Assembly (NCBI GenBank): GCA_002373535.1
Contig: DFKL01000126.1
Coordinates: forward strand, 1 to 18,825
Direction: 5' to 3'
Length of the DNA: 18,825 nucleotides
Origin: Prevotellaceae bacterium UBA3646
Lineage (GTDB): Bacteria > Bacteroidota > Bacteroidia > Bacteroidales > Bacteroidaceae
A program made the translations under genes and the position numbers. Of this stretch, positions 4,869 through 12,826 are shown in pieces. Under the pieces are notes generated by a model. It worked only from the letters and a program-made list of their open reading frames with translations, made no database searches and was not told where the DNA came from. Within the stretch, counting starts at the first letter, position 1; each line of letters begins with the position of its first letter.

Positions 4869-7493
4869 TTAGAATTCCTGTCCCAGTATGAAGTGGAAGT
4901 GGCTTCCGGAGTATGTCATCGTATCCTGTACCTTGTCAAATCCATAGGCCCAGTCTATACCTATCAGTCCTACCATGGGCAGGTATATCCTGGCACCTAC
5001 GCCCATGGACTTCTTCAGGTCGAACGGGTTGAACTTGCCTATGTCCGTCCATGAGTTGCCGGCTTCGGCAAATATCAGGCCGTAGATGTTGGTGCTCGCG
5101 CCCAGGATGAACGGGTATCGCAGCTCGGCGCTGAAACGGGCATACGCATAGCCCATTTGTCCTCTCGGGGTCAGCGAGCCGTTGTCGTAGCCGCGCAGGC
5201 CTATGGTCTCGGTGCTGTAGATGCTTCCCGAACCCGTGGTGCCGTCACCTCCCATGTAGAATGTCTGGAAAGGAGACTTCTTGTACTTGTTGTAGTGTCC
5301 CAGCAGTCCTATCTCGGCACGGGTCATGAACACGAAGGTCTTGGGAGAACTGCTCAGGGAATGGAACGTGCGTGCCTTGAACTTCCACTTGTGGTACTCT
5401 ATCCACTGGTATTTCTGCTGCATCTCCTTCTGGTACGTGGGACTCGTCGGGTTTGCCGCCAGGTTCTCGTAGTCCTTGCCGTCCCATAGCGAGAACGGAG
5501 GCGTAAGTGCTACGGACAGTTGTATCTCCGAGCCGCGACGTGGGTATATGTTGTTGTCCGTACTGCTTCTCGACAGCATCAGCCTTATGGCAAGGTCGTT
5601 GCAGTTGCCGTTGGTCATCAGCGAGAAGTAGTTCCAGTCCTTCATCATATAGCGCGTATATGACAGGTCCATGCTGAACTGGAAGTAGTCGTCAGGCCAT
5701 CTCAGACGCTTGCCCCAGCCTACCGAGAAGCCGAACTGCTGGATGTACTTGTCCGGGTCGTAGTAGTTGTCATAGTAGTTTCCGAACCCGCTGCCGTAGT
5801 TATAGTAGTTGTTGTAGTATGCCGTGTTGTAGTATTTGTCGCTCACGTCGGTCTGCTTGTAGTAGAAAGCGTTGAAGCTGAACGTGTTGGGGCGCTTGCC
5901 GCCAAACCACGGGTTCATGTACGATATGGCATATTGCTGGTAGTACGAGCCGTTGGTCTGTGCGCTTATGCTGAATGTCTCGCCGTTGCCCTGTGGCATC
6001 ACTCCGCGCCGCATACCGCCTTTCTTGAACAGGTTTGCCAGGCAGAAGTTCGCAAACTTCAGTCCTATCTTTCCGATGACGCCTGTCTGTCCGTAGCCGA
6101 GCGAGAACTCTATCTGGTCGTTGCTCTTAGGCTCCAGTCCCCAGCCAAGGTCTACGGTTCCGTTGGCCCTGTCCGGCTGGATATCGTACTTGATGTTCTC
6201 CGGATTGAAGTGTCCCATTGACGCTATCTCGCGGTACGAGCGTTCCAGGGCCTCCTTCGAGAACAGGTCGCCCGGCTTGTTCCTCAGTTCACGGCGCACG
6301 ACGTTTTCGTACACGCGTTCGTTGCCGGTAATCTTGACGTGGCTGATACGTGCCTGCGGTCCCTCGTTTATGCGTATCTCCAGGTCAATGCTGTCCCCGA
6401 CGATGTTGACTTCCACGGGATCCAGCTGGCAGAACACATAGCCGTTGTTGTAGTACTTGTTGCCGATGGCATCGTCATCCGAGGTAAGGCGCTTGCCCAG
6501 GAGGGTCTGGTTGTATACGTCGCCCTTCTTCATGTTCAGGATCATGTCCAGGAGTCTGGTGTTGTATACGGTGTTTCCCACCCACCTTACGTTGCGCAGA
6601 TAGTATCTCTGGCCTTCTTCGACGTATATCTTGATGTCTACGTGCTTGTCGTCCACGTTCTTTACGGTATCGGCGACTATCATGGCATCGCGGTAGCCCA
6701 GCTCGGCATAGTACTTCTGAAGGTTTTCCTTTGCCTCCTTGTACTTGGCTTCGATGAACTTGTGTTTCCTGAACCAGTTGCGTATGCCGCGCTTCTCGCG
6801 TATGGTCTTCAGCACGCCCTTGGAGAACCAGCCTCCCTTCAGCTTGCTGTCCTTTATCACGGTGTTGCCTATCACGTCGATGCTGCGGATGACTATCTTT
6901 CCTTTCTTGTCGATATTTACGTCCACTATGACCTTGTCCGGTGCGGCAGGGTCGTCGTGTCGCAGTATCTCGACTTCTGCATTCTTGAAGCCCTTCTCGT
7001 CAAAGTATCGCTTGGCCAGGATCTTGGCGCGGTCTATCATGTTGGGAGTCAGCTGGTTGTCTTTCAGCAACCCTAACTTTTCCTGAAGTTCTGTCTTCTC
7101 GCTTTTGCGTACGCCGTTGTAGTTTATCTGTGATATTCGCGGACGTGGAGCCAGATGGATGTGTATGTATGCCGAATCCCTGACTATCGAGTCCACGGCT
7201 ATCGATACGTTCGAGAAAAGACCGTTTTTCCAATATCGCTTTATTGCCTTCGTGATGTCTTCGCCGGGAATCGTTATGTAGTCGCCGACGGCAATTCCAG
7301 ACAGGCGTACCAGCAGGCTCTCGTCATAGTTTGGGATACCGTCTACGGCAATGTTCTTCACGGCAACGCGGCGCGGGGTGCGGCTGTAGTCTATCACCAC
7401 CGTGGTATCCTTCTCGGCATACTGGGCAGCTGCAGGCACTGTCGCCATCCACATGATGGTCGCAAGGACAATAAAGTATATCTTATTCTTCAT
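4869..7493 (-). CDS. bamA: outer-membrane protein assembly factor BamA
   Basis: BamA is the outer-membrane insertase that folds beta-barrel proteins. The 874-residue protein begins with a signal peptide (about 1-23, ending PAAAQ). Successive POTRA domains fill roughly residues 35-420, and an Omp85 barrel takes up the rest. Barrel features include GLRGYDNGSLTP, the counterpart of the (V/I)RGF motif on the inward loop, and a C-terminal strand ending in Phe (HFHFILGQEF), the usual insertion signal. Start 7493 gives MKNKIYFIVL; a longer frame from 7556 would add 21 residues before the signal peptide, deep inside uppS. The gene overlaps the uppS 3' end by 11 bases, so translation is probably coupled. 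An unusual Tyr/Asn/Gly-rich stretch lies near residues 555-581, probably in a surface loop of the barrel. Confidence 0.96.
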   Translation of the reverse strand: MKNKIYFIVLATIMWMATVPAAAQYAEKDTTVVIDYSRTPRRVAVKNIAVDGIPNYDESLLVRLSGIAVGDYITIPGEDITKAIKRYWKNGLFSNVSIAVDSIVRDSAYIHIHLAPRPRISQINYNGVRKSEKTELQEKLGLLKDNQLTPNMIDRAKILAKRYFDEKGFKNAEVEILRHDDPAAPDKVIVDVNIDKKGKIVIRSIDVIGNTVIKDSKLKGGWFSKGVLKTIREKRGIRNWFRKHKFIEAKYKEAKENLQKYYAELGYRDAMIVADTVKNVDDKHVDIKIYVEEGQRYYLRNVRWVGNTVYNTRLLDMILNMKKGDVYNQTLLGKRLTSDDDAIGNKYYNNGYVFCQLDPVEVNIVGDSIDLEIRINEGPQARISHVKITGNERVYENVVRRELRNKPGDLFSKEALERSYREIASMGHFNPENIKYDIQPDRANGTVDLGWGLEPKSNDQIEFSLGYGQTGVIGKIGLKFANFCLANLFKKGGMRRGVMPQGNGETFSISAQTNGSYYQQYAISYMNPWFGGKRPNTFSFNAFYYKQTDVSDKYYNTAYYNNYYNYGSGFGNYYDNYYDPDKYIQQFGFSVGWGKRLRWPDDYFQFSMDLSYTRYMMKDWNYFSLMTNGNCNDLAIRLMLSRSSTDNNIYPRRGSEIQLSVALTPPFSLWDGKDYENLAANPTSPTYQKEMQQKYQWIEYHKWKFKARTFHSLSSSPKTFVFMTRAEIGLLGHYNKYKKSPFQTFYMGGDGTTGSGSIYSTETIGLRGYDNGSLTPRGQMGYAYARFSAELRYPFILGASTNIYGLIFAEAGNSWTDIGKFNPFDLKKSMGVGARIYLPMVGLIGIDWAYGFDKVQDTMTYSGSHFHFILGQEF

Positions 7494-8217
7494 CTGTAAT
7501 CTGATCTCCTGTTTTTCCATAGCGGCGCTGTCTCTGCTGGTATGCCAGTATTGCACGGTGCAGGGATTCCTCCGTAAAATCCGGCCAGAATTCGTCGGTA
7601 AAGTAGAATTCGGTATATGCGCTCTGCCACAGCAGATAGTTGCTTATCCGCAGCTCTCCGCCGGTTCGTATCATCAGGTCGGGGTCTGGCATGAAGTCAG
7701 TCATCAGGTGGCTTGAGACGCAGTCTTCGTCAATGTCGTCTGCCTGCAGCGTGCCGTTGCGGACCTCGTCGGCTATAAGCCTTGCCGCACGTGCAATTTC
7801 CCACCGGCTGCTGTAGCTCAGTGCAATGACCATGGTCATGCCTGTGTTGGCCGCGGTGCTGTCCATGCATTCCTGCAGACGCCTGGCAACGCTTTGCGGC
7901 AGGCGGCCGATCTCGCCTATCATGCGGAAGCGCACGTTGTTCTTCATGAAGATTTCTTCCTCCAGGTTGGTCAGGACAAGGTTCATCAGAGCCTCGACCT
8001 CCGGCGTCGGACGGTTCCAGTTTTCCGTGCTGAAGGCATATACGGTCAGGTACTTTACTCCAAGGCGTGTGGCCTCCTCGGTAATGCGCTTGACCGTGGC
8101 GACCCCTTCCACGTGGCCTGCAGTGCGTGGCAGGCCCTTGGACTTGGCCCAGCGGCCGTTGCCGTCCATGATTATGGCTATATGTGCCGGAATACGGCTA
8201 TAATCTAATTGTTGCAT
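7483..8217 (-). CDS. uppS: isoprenyl transferase (undecaprenyl diphosphate synthase)
   Basis: This cis-prenyltransferase adds isopentenyl units to farnesyl diphosphate, making the C55 lipid carrier used for peptidoglycan and surface glycans. The 244-residue protein has the HIAIIMDGNGRWAKSKG signature with its catalytic Asp near the N-terminus, followed by the family segments GHVEGV and YAFSTENWNRP. Near the C-terminus are PDPDLMIRTGGELRISNYLLWQ and the YTEFYFTDEFWPDF segment. The ATG at 8217 is chosen because homology begins there; the frame is open much further upstream, but that part runs antisense-free through the DUF6089-like gene in another frame and looks non-coding. The gene overlaps its upstream neighbour by 13 bases and bamA downstream by 11. 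Confidence 0.96.
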   Translation of the reverse strand: MQQLDYSRIPAHIAIIMDGNGRWAKSKGLPRTAGHVEGVATVKRITEEATRLGVKYLTVYAFSTENWNRPTPEVEALMNLVLTNLEEEIFMKNNVRFRMIGEIGRLPQSVARRLQECMDSTAANTGMTMVIALSYSSRWEIARAARLIADEVRNGTLQADDIDEDCVSSHLMTDFMPDPDLMIRTGGELRISNYLLWQSAYTEFYFTDEFWPDFTEESLHRAILAYQQRQRRYGKTGDQITDEE

Positions 8218-8894
8218 TTTCTCAGTTTTGGACTTATGTCGTATGACAGGGACAGCATGAAGAAGCTGTATGCATCTTTGTTCTTGATTCCGGAACTCTT
8301 GATGAAGTAGGGGTCGGAGAGCCTTACTCCGTCCAGCTTGTCGACGGTGCTGAAGTGTACCGACCACTCGAACGCCAGGTTCAGCCGTCGCCTGACCTTG
8401 TACTTTATGCCGGCACCTACGGGGAAGTTGACGCCGAAGCAGTTGCCGTCCGACGTGAAACCCATCGTAAGGCCGAATCCCAGCAGCAAGTACGGCGTGA
8501 TGCGTGACAGCTTCTTGTAGTTGGGACCCATTCCGTATCCCCAGAAGTTCAGCTCGAACTGCGTACCGAGGTCTACCACGTTGCCCTTGAACAGGATGTC
8601 TTCGCTGCGTTCGGTGGAACCTGGCTCCTTGGGGATATACATTCCCTTGGTCGTACCGCTGTACCGGCCGAAGGAAAGGCTTGTCTTCAGTGCCATGCGC
8701 GGGTTGAAGTTCCTGCGGGCGTTGATGGCTGCCATCACGCTGCTGCCGCGCAGCGGCGTGCTGTTGGCGTCGCCCAGGTAGTAGCACAGGCCCAGGGATC
8801 CGCCCAGATCCCACTTGTACTCAAGCTCGTCGTCGGCACAGGCAAGTGCAACGACGGAAACAGCCATGATAAAACCCAGGAACCTCTTCGCCAT
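8205..8894 (-). CDS. DUF6089-like outer-membrane beta-barrel protein
   Basis: This 229-residue protein has an N-terminal export signal (MAKRFLGFIMAVSVVALA) and then alternating amphipathic strands rich in Gly, Tyr and Phe. Examples are WDLGGSLGLCYYLGD, LGTQFELNFWGYGMG, TPYLLLGFGLTMGF, VGAGIKYKVRRRLNLAFEW and YSFFMLSLSYDI. This is the pattern of a small outer-membrane beta-barrel. Bacteroidetes proteins labelled DUF6089 commonly sit directly before uppS and bamA, which is why I name that family; a profile search would be needed to confirm it. The start at 8894 (MAKRF) is preferred over 8972 because only the former gives an N-terminal signal. It begins 14 bases after the DUF6242-like gene and overlaps uppS by 13 bases. 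The molecular role is unknown; an envelope role is inferred from context. Confidence 0.8.
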   Translation of the reverse strand: MAKRFLGFIMAVSVVALACADDELEYKWDLGGSLGLCYYLGDANSTPLRGSSVMAAINARRNFNPRMALKTSLSFGRYSGTTKGMYIPKEPGSTERSEDILFKGNVVDLGTQFELNFWGYGMGPNYKKLSRITPYLLLGFGLTMGFTSDGNCFGVNFPVGAGIKYKVRRRLNLAFEWSVHFSTVDKLDGVRLSDPYFIKSSGIKNKDAYSFFMLSLSYDISPKLRKCNN

Positions 8895-8908
8895 CTCTGA
8901 ATATGTCT

Positions 8909-10366
8909 TTATCTCTTGAATCCCAGACGGTTCAGGCGGCCACGGAAGATTTTGCCGTCTACTGCCAGCCACAGGAAGTCGTCATTGTCCACGATCCAGC
9001 AGATGCTGTTGCCGTCGCCCAGGTCTTCGGGCAGGTTTATCTCTCCGGTGATTCGCCATGTCAGGCCGTTGTCACTGCTCACGTAGATTCCCTCAAGGCT
9101 CTCTTCTGTATAGGGGTTCTTGCCGCCGATGGCCATCAGCTTGTCGTCGTAGCTGACCACCTGCAAGTTCTCCAGCATAGGCATTTGCCACAGGTCGTCC
9201 CAGGTACGTGAGTACATCATCCAGTTCTCTCCCTTCTCGTTGACTGTCAGCTGTGCCTTGCCTTCGTTGCTGAAGTGCGACCATGCCTTGCTCCACACTA
9301 TGGCATCCATCGGGAAGTGATTGTCTTCGTCGGGACTGTATCCCATGAGCACGGCGCGGTGTTGCGCAAAGTTCTGCTCGTAGTGTACGAAGGCGATGTC
9401 CTCGCAAGGAACCAGGTCTTTCCTGTCGTCCAGGCTCTCTGTGTTCCATTCCCATGCCGACTGGTCTGTGCGTGTGCTTTCAAGGTTGCCGTTCCTAAGT
9501 GCGTACAGGAAATACTCGGACGTGCCCAGCAACCTGACTCCTTCGCGTGTGTCGACCAGCGACCACTGTATTCCGTCCGTGCTGATATAGATCTGTCCGT
9601 CGGTCGTGTTTACGTACAGTGCGTCCAGACCTTCGACCAGCGTCATCACGTCGGTCTTGTCCGGAAGGCTCGGGCACGACTGCATGACCCACTCGCCGGT
9701 GTTGGACAGTCCATGTGTGTATACCGCGATGCTGCCTCCGTCGTTGACAAGTGCGATGACTCCGTTTTTAGTGGCTGCCATCCTCATCGGCTTGCTTCCG
9801 CTTAGTCCTGCAGGAACAGGCATTCTGTTCCATGACAGTTCGTCGCCGTCCTGCTCGTGCATATTCACCTTGATGGTGTAGGTCCGGGAATATCCGTTCA
9901 AGGCCGTGATCTTCATCTGCAGCGGCTGGCGCAGGTCCAGGCTGTCGCCGGAATTGAAAGTCGTCCATTCGTCATCGTCGAAGGCGTCGGTCTTGCGCCA
10001 CTCGATAAAGCTGCCGGTATACTGTATGACCAGCGGAACCTTGGACAGGTCGGTTCCCTTTGAGACGGAGTCGCGGTTTTGTATCGTCAGCGTCCTCTGG
10101 TCTATGGTCATGTATTTGTTGAAGGGGACATAGGTGGTGTAGTAGGTGCTGTCAGTGACTCCGTCGGATGCCTTTACCACATGCGGAATCCGCAGGTTGC
10201 TGAAATAGCAGCTGGAGATGTAGCATGCATCGTCGTTGGAGGTCGTGGGGTCATCCTCGTCCTCGTTGCTGCCGGTCGAGCAGCTTGCCGGTATGGCTAT
10301 GATGCACGTTATGGACAGAAGCTCTGTCAGGAGCCTGAAAATCTTTGCTTTCGCGTTTGTGTACAT
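8909..10366 (-). CDS. DUF6242-like lipoprotein with a sialidase-type propeller
   Basis: This is a 485-residue predicted lipoprotein. A hydrophobic leader ends in IPASC (C29), followed by an acidic stretch (NEDEDD, 34-39) that may act as a surface-export signal in Bacteroidetes. A beta-rich region up to about residue 170 precedes a likely beta-propeller containing two Asp-box motifs, STDGIQW (262-268) and SSDNGLTW (430-437), the loops typical of sialidase/BNR-repeat proteins. No sialidase catalytic arginine triad is apparent, so I do not call it a glycosidase. I associate it with DUF6242 from architecture and its position near DUF6089-uppS-bamA. It starts the envelope unit and has its own promoter. 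Substrate or partner is unknown. Confidence 0.75.
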   Translation of the reverse strand: MYTNAKAKIFRLLTELLSITCIIAIPASCSTGSNEDEDDPTTSNDDACYISSCYFSNLRIPHVVKASDGVTDSTYYTTYVPFNKYMTIDQRTLTIQNRDSVSKGTDLSKVPLVIQYTGSFIEWRKTDAFDDDEWTTFNSGDSLDLRQPLQMKITALNGYSRTYTIKVNMHEQDGDELSWNRMPVPAGLSGSKPMRMAATKNGVIALVNDGGSIAVYTHGLSNTGEWVMQSCPSLPDKTDVMTLVEGLDALYVNTTDGQIYISTDGIQWSLVDTREGVRLLGTSEYFLYALRNGNLESTRTDQSAWEWNTESLDDRKDLVPCEDIAFVHYEQNFAQHRAVLMGYSPDEDNHFPMDAIVWSKAWSHFSNEGKAQLTVNEKGENWMMYSRTWDDLWQMPMLENLQVVSYDDKLMAIGGKNPYTEESLEGIYVSSDNGLTWRITGEINLPEDLGDGNSICWIVDNDDFLWLAVDGKIFRGRLNRLGFKR

Positions 10367-10388
10367 ATATGTATGCGCTTTTGGCTTA

Positions 10389-10422
10389 CAAATGTACGGT
10401 AATTATTCCAAACGTCTGCAAA
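10389..10422 (-). promoter_or_regulatory. promoter of the DUF6242-DUF6089-uppS-bamA unit
   Basis: On the - strand, TTTG (10422-10419) lies 22 bases upstream of TACATTTG (10396-10389), an exact -7 consensus. Expected initiation is near 10383, about 17 bases before the ATG at 10366. The spacer is one base longer than usual. It sits directly after the ribD stop, so this unit need not depend on ribD transcription. Confidence 0.65.
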
Positions 10423-10429
10423 AATCTCC

Positions 10430-11467
10430 CTATTGGGGGTGCGAATTAAGTAAAATTAGCACTTTATGCCCCTCGACGGTAATGTCGCTGACGATTTTTG
10501 CCTGTTTCAGCACGGGGGCTGCTATTGCCTCGCAGTCTGGCGGGATTGCCTGAGCGGGTGCTTCCTTGTCTCCGATTTCTATCCTGGCTTCGTCCCACAG
10601 TCCCTCGTCTATGAAGCTTTGCAGCAGCTTCCTGCCGCCCTCCACCGTCAGGTGCTGTATGCCGCGCCGGTACAGGTCGTATATCATTTCGCCCAGTATC
10701 TGGTTCGTGAAGACTATGGTCTCCGGGCCTGACTGCAGCATTCTCAGGTTTCCGTCCAGCCGTCCGTGGCGGTCGATGGTGGCTCGCAGCGGCGACGGGC
10801 CGTCCCACAGCCGTGCGGTCAGTTCGGGGTCGTCGTCAAGCGCTGTGTCCGTTCCAACCAGTATTGCCTGTGTGCGAGTCCTGAGCCTGTGTACGAGCAT
10901 CTGGTTCATCGGTGAGGAAATGCCCAGCCTCGGCCTGCCAGACGGCTGGCTGTCGCGGCTCTTCCCGCGAATGCCGATGATGCCGTCCTGCGTCTGTGCC
11001 CATTTCAGAGTGATGTATGGACGTTTTTTTCGATGAAATGTGAGGAAATTGCGATTAAGTTCCTCGCATTCGTGCTCCAGTACGCCAATGGTGACGTCGA
11101 TGCCTGCCTGGCGTATGCGCTCCAGTCCTTTGCCGTCTACCTTGTGGTTCGGGTCCTGCATTCCTACGACTACGCGCCTTAGTCCTTTCCCGATTATCAG
11201 GTCGCAGCACGGCGGGGTCTTACCCCAGTGCGAGCATGGTTCCAGGGTGACGTATATGGTGCTGTCTCTGAGCAGCGTCTGGTCCCGTACGCTGTCGATG
11301 GCGTTTACCTCGGCATGCGGACCGCCGTATTTGCGGTGGTATCCCTCGCCGATGATCTTGCCTTGGTGTACGATCACGGCACCGACCATCGGGTTCGGGG
11401 CCGTGCCGGCCTCGCCGCATCTGGCTATCTGGATGGCTCTTTTCATGAAGATTTCGTCCTGATTCAT
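10430..11467 (-). CDS. ribD: bifunctional riboflavin deaminase/reductase
   Basis: RibD carries out two consecutive steps of riboflavin synthesis: deamination of the pyrimidine intermediate and NADPH-dependent reduction of its ribose. The 345-residue protein has an N-terminal deaminase domain (about 1-145) with the zinc motif H51-A-E53 (HAEVNAI) and C78...C87 (PCSHWGKTPPC). The C-terminal reductase domain (about 150-345) has LVGTDTALDDDPELTAR and the VEGGRKLLQSFI segment. Start 11467 (MNQDEIFMKRAI) matches where the family fold begins; an in-frame ATG at 11494 would add nine residues and remains possible. The gene is divergent from prmC with an intervening region of under 60 bases. A weak hairpin with a T run on the - strand overlaps the stop (10420-10439). 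No FMN riboswitch is visible upstream. Confidence 0.95.
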   Translation of the reverse strand: MNQDEIFMKRAIQIARCGEAGTAPNPMVGAVIVHQGKIIGEGYHRKYGGPHAEVNAIDSVRDQTLLRDSTIYVTLEPCSHWGKTPPCCDLIIGKGLRRVVVGMQDPNHKVDGKGLERIRQAGIDVTIGVLEHECEELNRNFLTFHRKKRPYITLKWAQTQDGIIGIRGKSRDSQPSGRPRLGISSPMNQMLVHRLRTRTQAILVGTDTALDDDPELTARLWDGPSPLRATIDRHGRLDGNLRMLQSGPETIVFTNQILGEMIYDLYRRGIQHLTVEGGRKLLQSFIDEGLWDEARIEIGDKEAPAQAIPPDCEAIAAPVLKQAKIVSDITVEGHKVLILLNSHPQ

Positions 11468-11502
11468 AAAGTTTGGGCAGGAAATGTCGGACATTATACT
11501 AA

Positions 11503-11517
11503 AAAAATGTAATTTTG
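11503..11517. promoter_or_regulatory. overlapping divergent -7 boxes between ribD and prmC
   Basis: On the + strand, TAATTTTG (11510-11517) is an exact -7 match ending six bases before the prmC ATG. On the - strand, TACATTTT (11510-11503) is a near match placed to serve ribD. The two share the base pair at 11510, so polymerase bound to one would block the other. Neither has a clear -33 TTTG at normal spacing. Confidence 0.5.
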
Positions 11518-11523
11518 CATATT

Positions 11524-12336
11524 ATGTTGAGTTGCAGGCAACAGTTGGAACGGCATTACGGTGTCCGTGAGGGCATGGCGCTCTATCGCATTGTCATGGA
11601 GGAGTGCTTCGCTTTGTCGCAGGCTGACATCCTGCTTGGCAAAGATAGTGAAATTTCACGATCCGACAAGTGCAGGCTCATGGAAATTACGGGGCAGCTG
11701 CTGAAAAACGTGCCGCTTCAGTACATCCTGGGATATGCAGATTTCTGCGGACATCGCTTCGTGGTGCGCCCTGGGTGTCTGATACCGCGTCCCGAGACGG
11801 AGGACCTGGTCAGTGAGATTGCGGGACTGGACGGAAGGGGCAGCCTGCTGGAGATAGGCACGGGTAGCGGCTGTATTGCAATAAGCCTTGCCTTGGAGGG
11901 TTTTGACGTGACGGCGACAGACGTGTCTGCAGAGGCGTTGGAGATAGCTGGGCAAAATGCCGTACGTCTTGGTGCAAAGGTCGAATTCGTGCATGAAAAT
12001 ATCTTACATCCGGTACCTTCTGACAGGGTGTGGGACGTGATTGTGAGCAATCCGCCGTACGTCATGTGTTCCGAGAAGGACGGCATGGATGCCAACGTGC
12101 TGGAGTACGAGCCTCATCTTGCCCTGTTCGTGCCCGACGACGACCCTCTCCTGTTCTACAGGCATATCTCTGGGTATGCCCTGCGTCACCTGGCTCAGGG
12201 CGGCAGGCTGTTTTTCGAGATAAACCATCTTCTTGCCGAAGAGACCGCGGGTCTGGTTGCTTCGGCCGGATTCCGTGACGTGTGTCTGAAAAGTGACAGG
12301 TATGAAAAGAAACGCTTCCTCTGTGCCTGCGTCTGA
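11524..12336 (+). CDS. prmC: peptide chain release factor N5-glutamine methyltransferase
   Basis: PrmC methylates the glutamine of the GGQ motif in release factors RF1 and RF2, raising termination efficiency. The 270-residue protein is slightly short for the family. It shows a helical N-terminal domain, P64-L-Q-Y-I-L-G, IPRPETE (87-93), the S-adenosylmethionine motif E110-I-G-T-G-S-G and the catalytic N176-P-P-Y179. The first ATG (11524) is used; a TTG at 11515 is rejected because it lies within the -7 box. The promoter is so close that the message may be leaderless or nearly so. The gene overlaps recX by 35 bases. The C-terminus (EKKRFLCACV) carries a normal family ending with an extra pair of cysteines. 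Confidence 0.94.
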   Translation: MLSCRQQLERHYGVREGMALYRIVMEECFALSQADILLGKDSEISRSDKCRLMEITGQLLKNVPLQYILGYADFCGHRFVVRPGCLIPRPETEDLVSEIAGLDGRGSLLEIGTGSGCIAISLALEGFDVTATDVSAEALEIAGQNAVRLGAKVEFVHENILHPVPSDRVWDVIVSNPPYVMCSEKDGMDANVLEYEPHLALFVPDDDPLLFYRHISGYALRHLAQGGRLFFEINHLLAEETAGLVASAGFRDVCLKSDRYEKKRFLCACV

Positions 12337-12775
12337 CGAGGTATATGCCAGGCTTGCAAGGTTGTGCTCCGTCAGTGAGCATTGTGTGTGGGACGTTGTG
12401 CAGAAAATGCACCGGTGGGGACTCTCGCAGGCGGAGTCGGACCGTATCGTGGACAGGCTTGTCGATGAGAAATATATTGACGAGGAACGCTTTGCGAGGG
12501 CATATTGTAACGACCGTATGCGCTTTTCCCGCTGGGGCAGGATAAAGATAGCGGCAATGCTGCGCGGAATGCATGTGCCGGACAGTGCCATAAGGCTTGG
12601 GCTTGAACAGCTGGACGTCAACGAGTATCGCGATGTCCTCGGCAGTGTGATAGAGCGGAAGGACAGGACTCTTGCCGAGGATGACCCGTACAGGCGGCGC
12701 GTCAGGCTGATCCGCTTTGCCGCCGGACGTGGGTTTGAATTGGAAGAAATAAACAAATTTCTGCCTGAAGACTGA
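12302..12775 (+). CDS. recX: RecX-family regulatory protein
   Basis: RecX proteins bind RecA filaments and inhibit or tune recombination and strand exchange. The 157-residue protein is all-helical in composition and contains the usual three-helix repeats, recognisable in LARLCSVSEHCVWDVVQKMHRWG, IVDRLVDEKYIDEERFARAYCNDRMRFSRWGRIKIAAMLR and the C-terminal RRVRLIRFAAGRGFELEEI. The DEERFARAY and WGRIKI segments are typical. Start is set at the ATG at 12302; a GTG three codons upstream (12293) is possible. The gene begins inside prmC and overlaps it by 35 bases, so translation is probably coupled. recA is not in the window. Confidence 0.88.
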   Translation: MKRNASSVPASDEVYARLARLCSVSEHCVWDVVQKMHRWGLSQAESDRIVDRLVDEKYIDEERFARAYCNDRMRFSRWGRIKIAAMLRGMHVPDSAIRLGLEQLDVNEYRDVLGSVIERKDRTLAEDDPYRRRVRLIRFAAGRGFELEEINKFLPED

Positions 12776-12795
12776 GTTATTAGAATAAAATATGA

Positions 12796-12803
12796 TATAT
12801 TTG
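12796..12803 (+). promoter_or_regulatory. -7 promoter box of pyrE
   Basis: TATATTTG exactly fits TAnnTTTG and lies 23 bases before the pyrE ATG, followed by an A-rich leader. No TTTG is present at the -33 position. Expected initiation is near 12810. It probably also serves the SRPBCC gene, argH and the lipoprotein gene. Confidence 0.6.
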
Positions 12804-12826
12804 CAAGCACATAAAAAAAGAATGAC

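Noticed and set aside
8218..8814. An N-terminal extension of uppS of about 199 codons
   Set aside because: The extension is Arg/Gln/His-rich, overlaps the DUF6089-like gene in another frame and has no counterpart in the family, which begins near MQQLDYSRIPAHIAIIMDGN.
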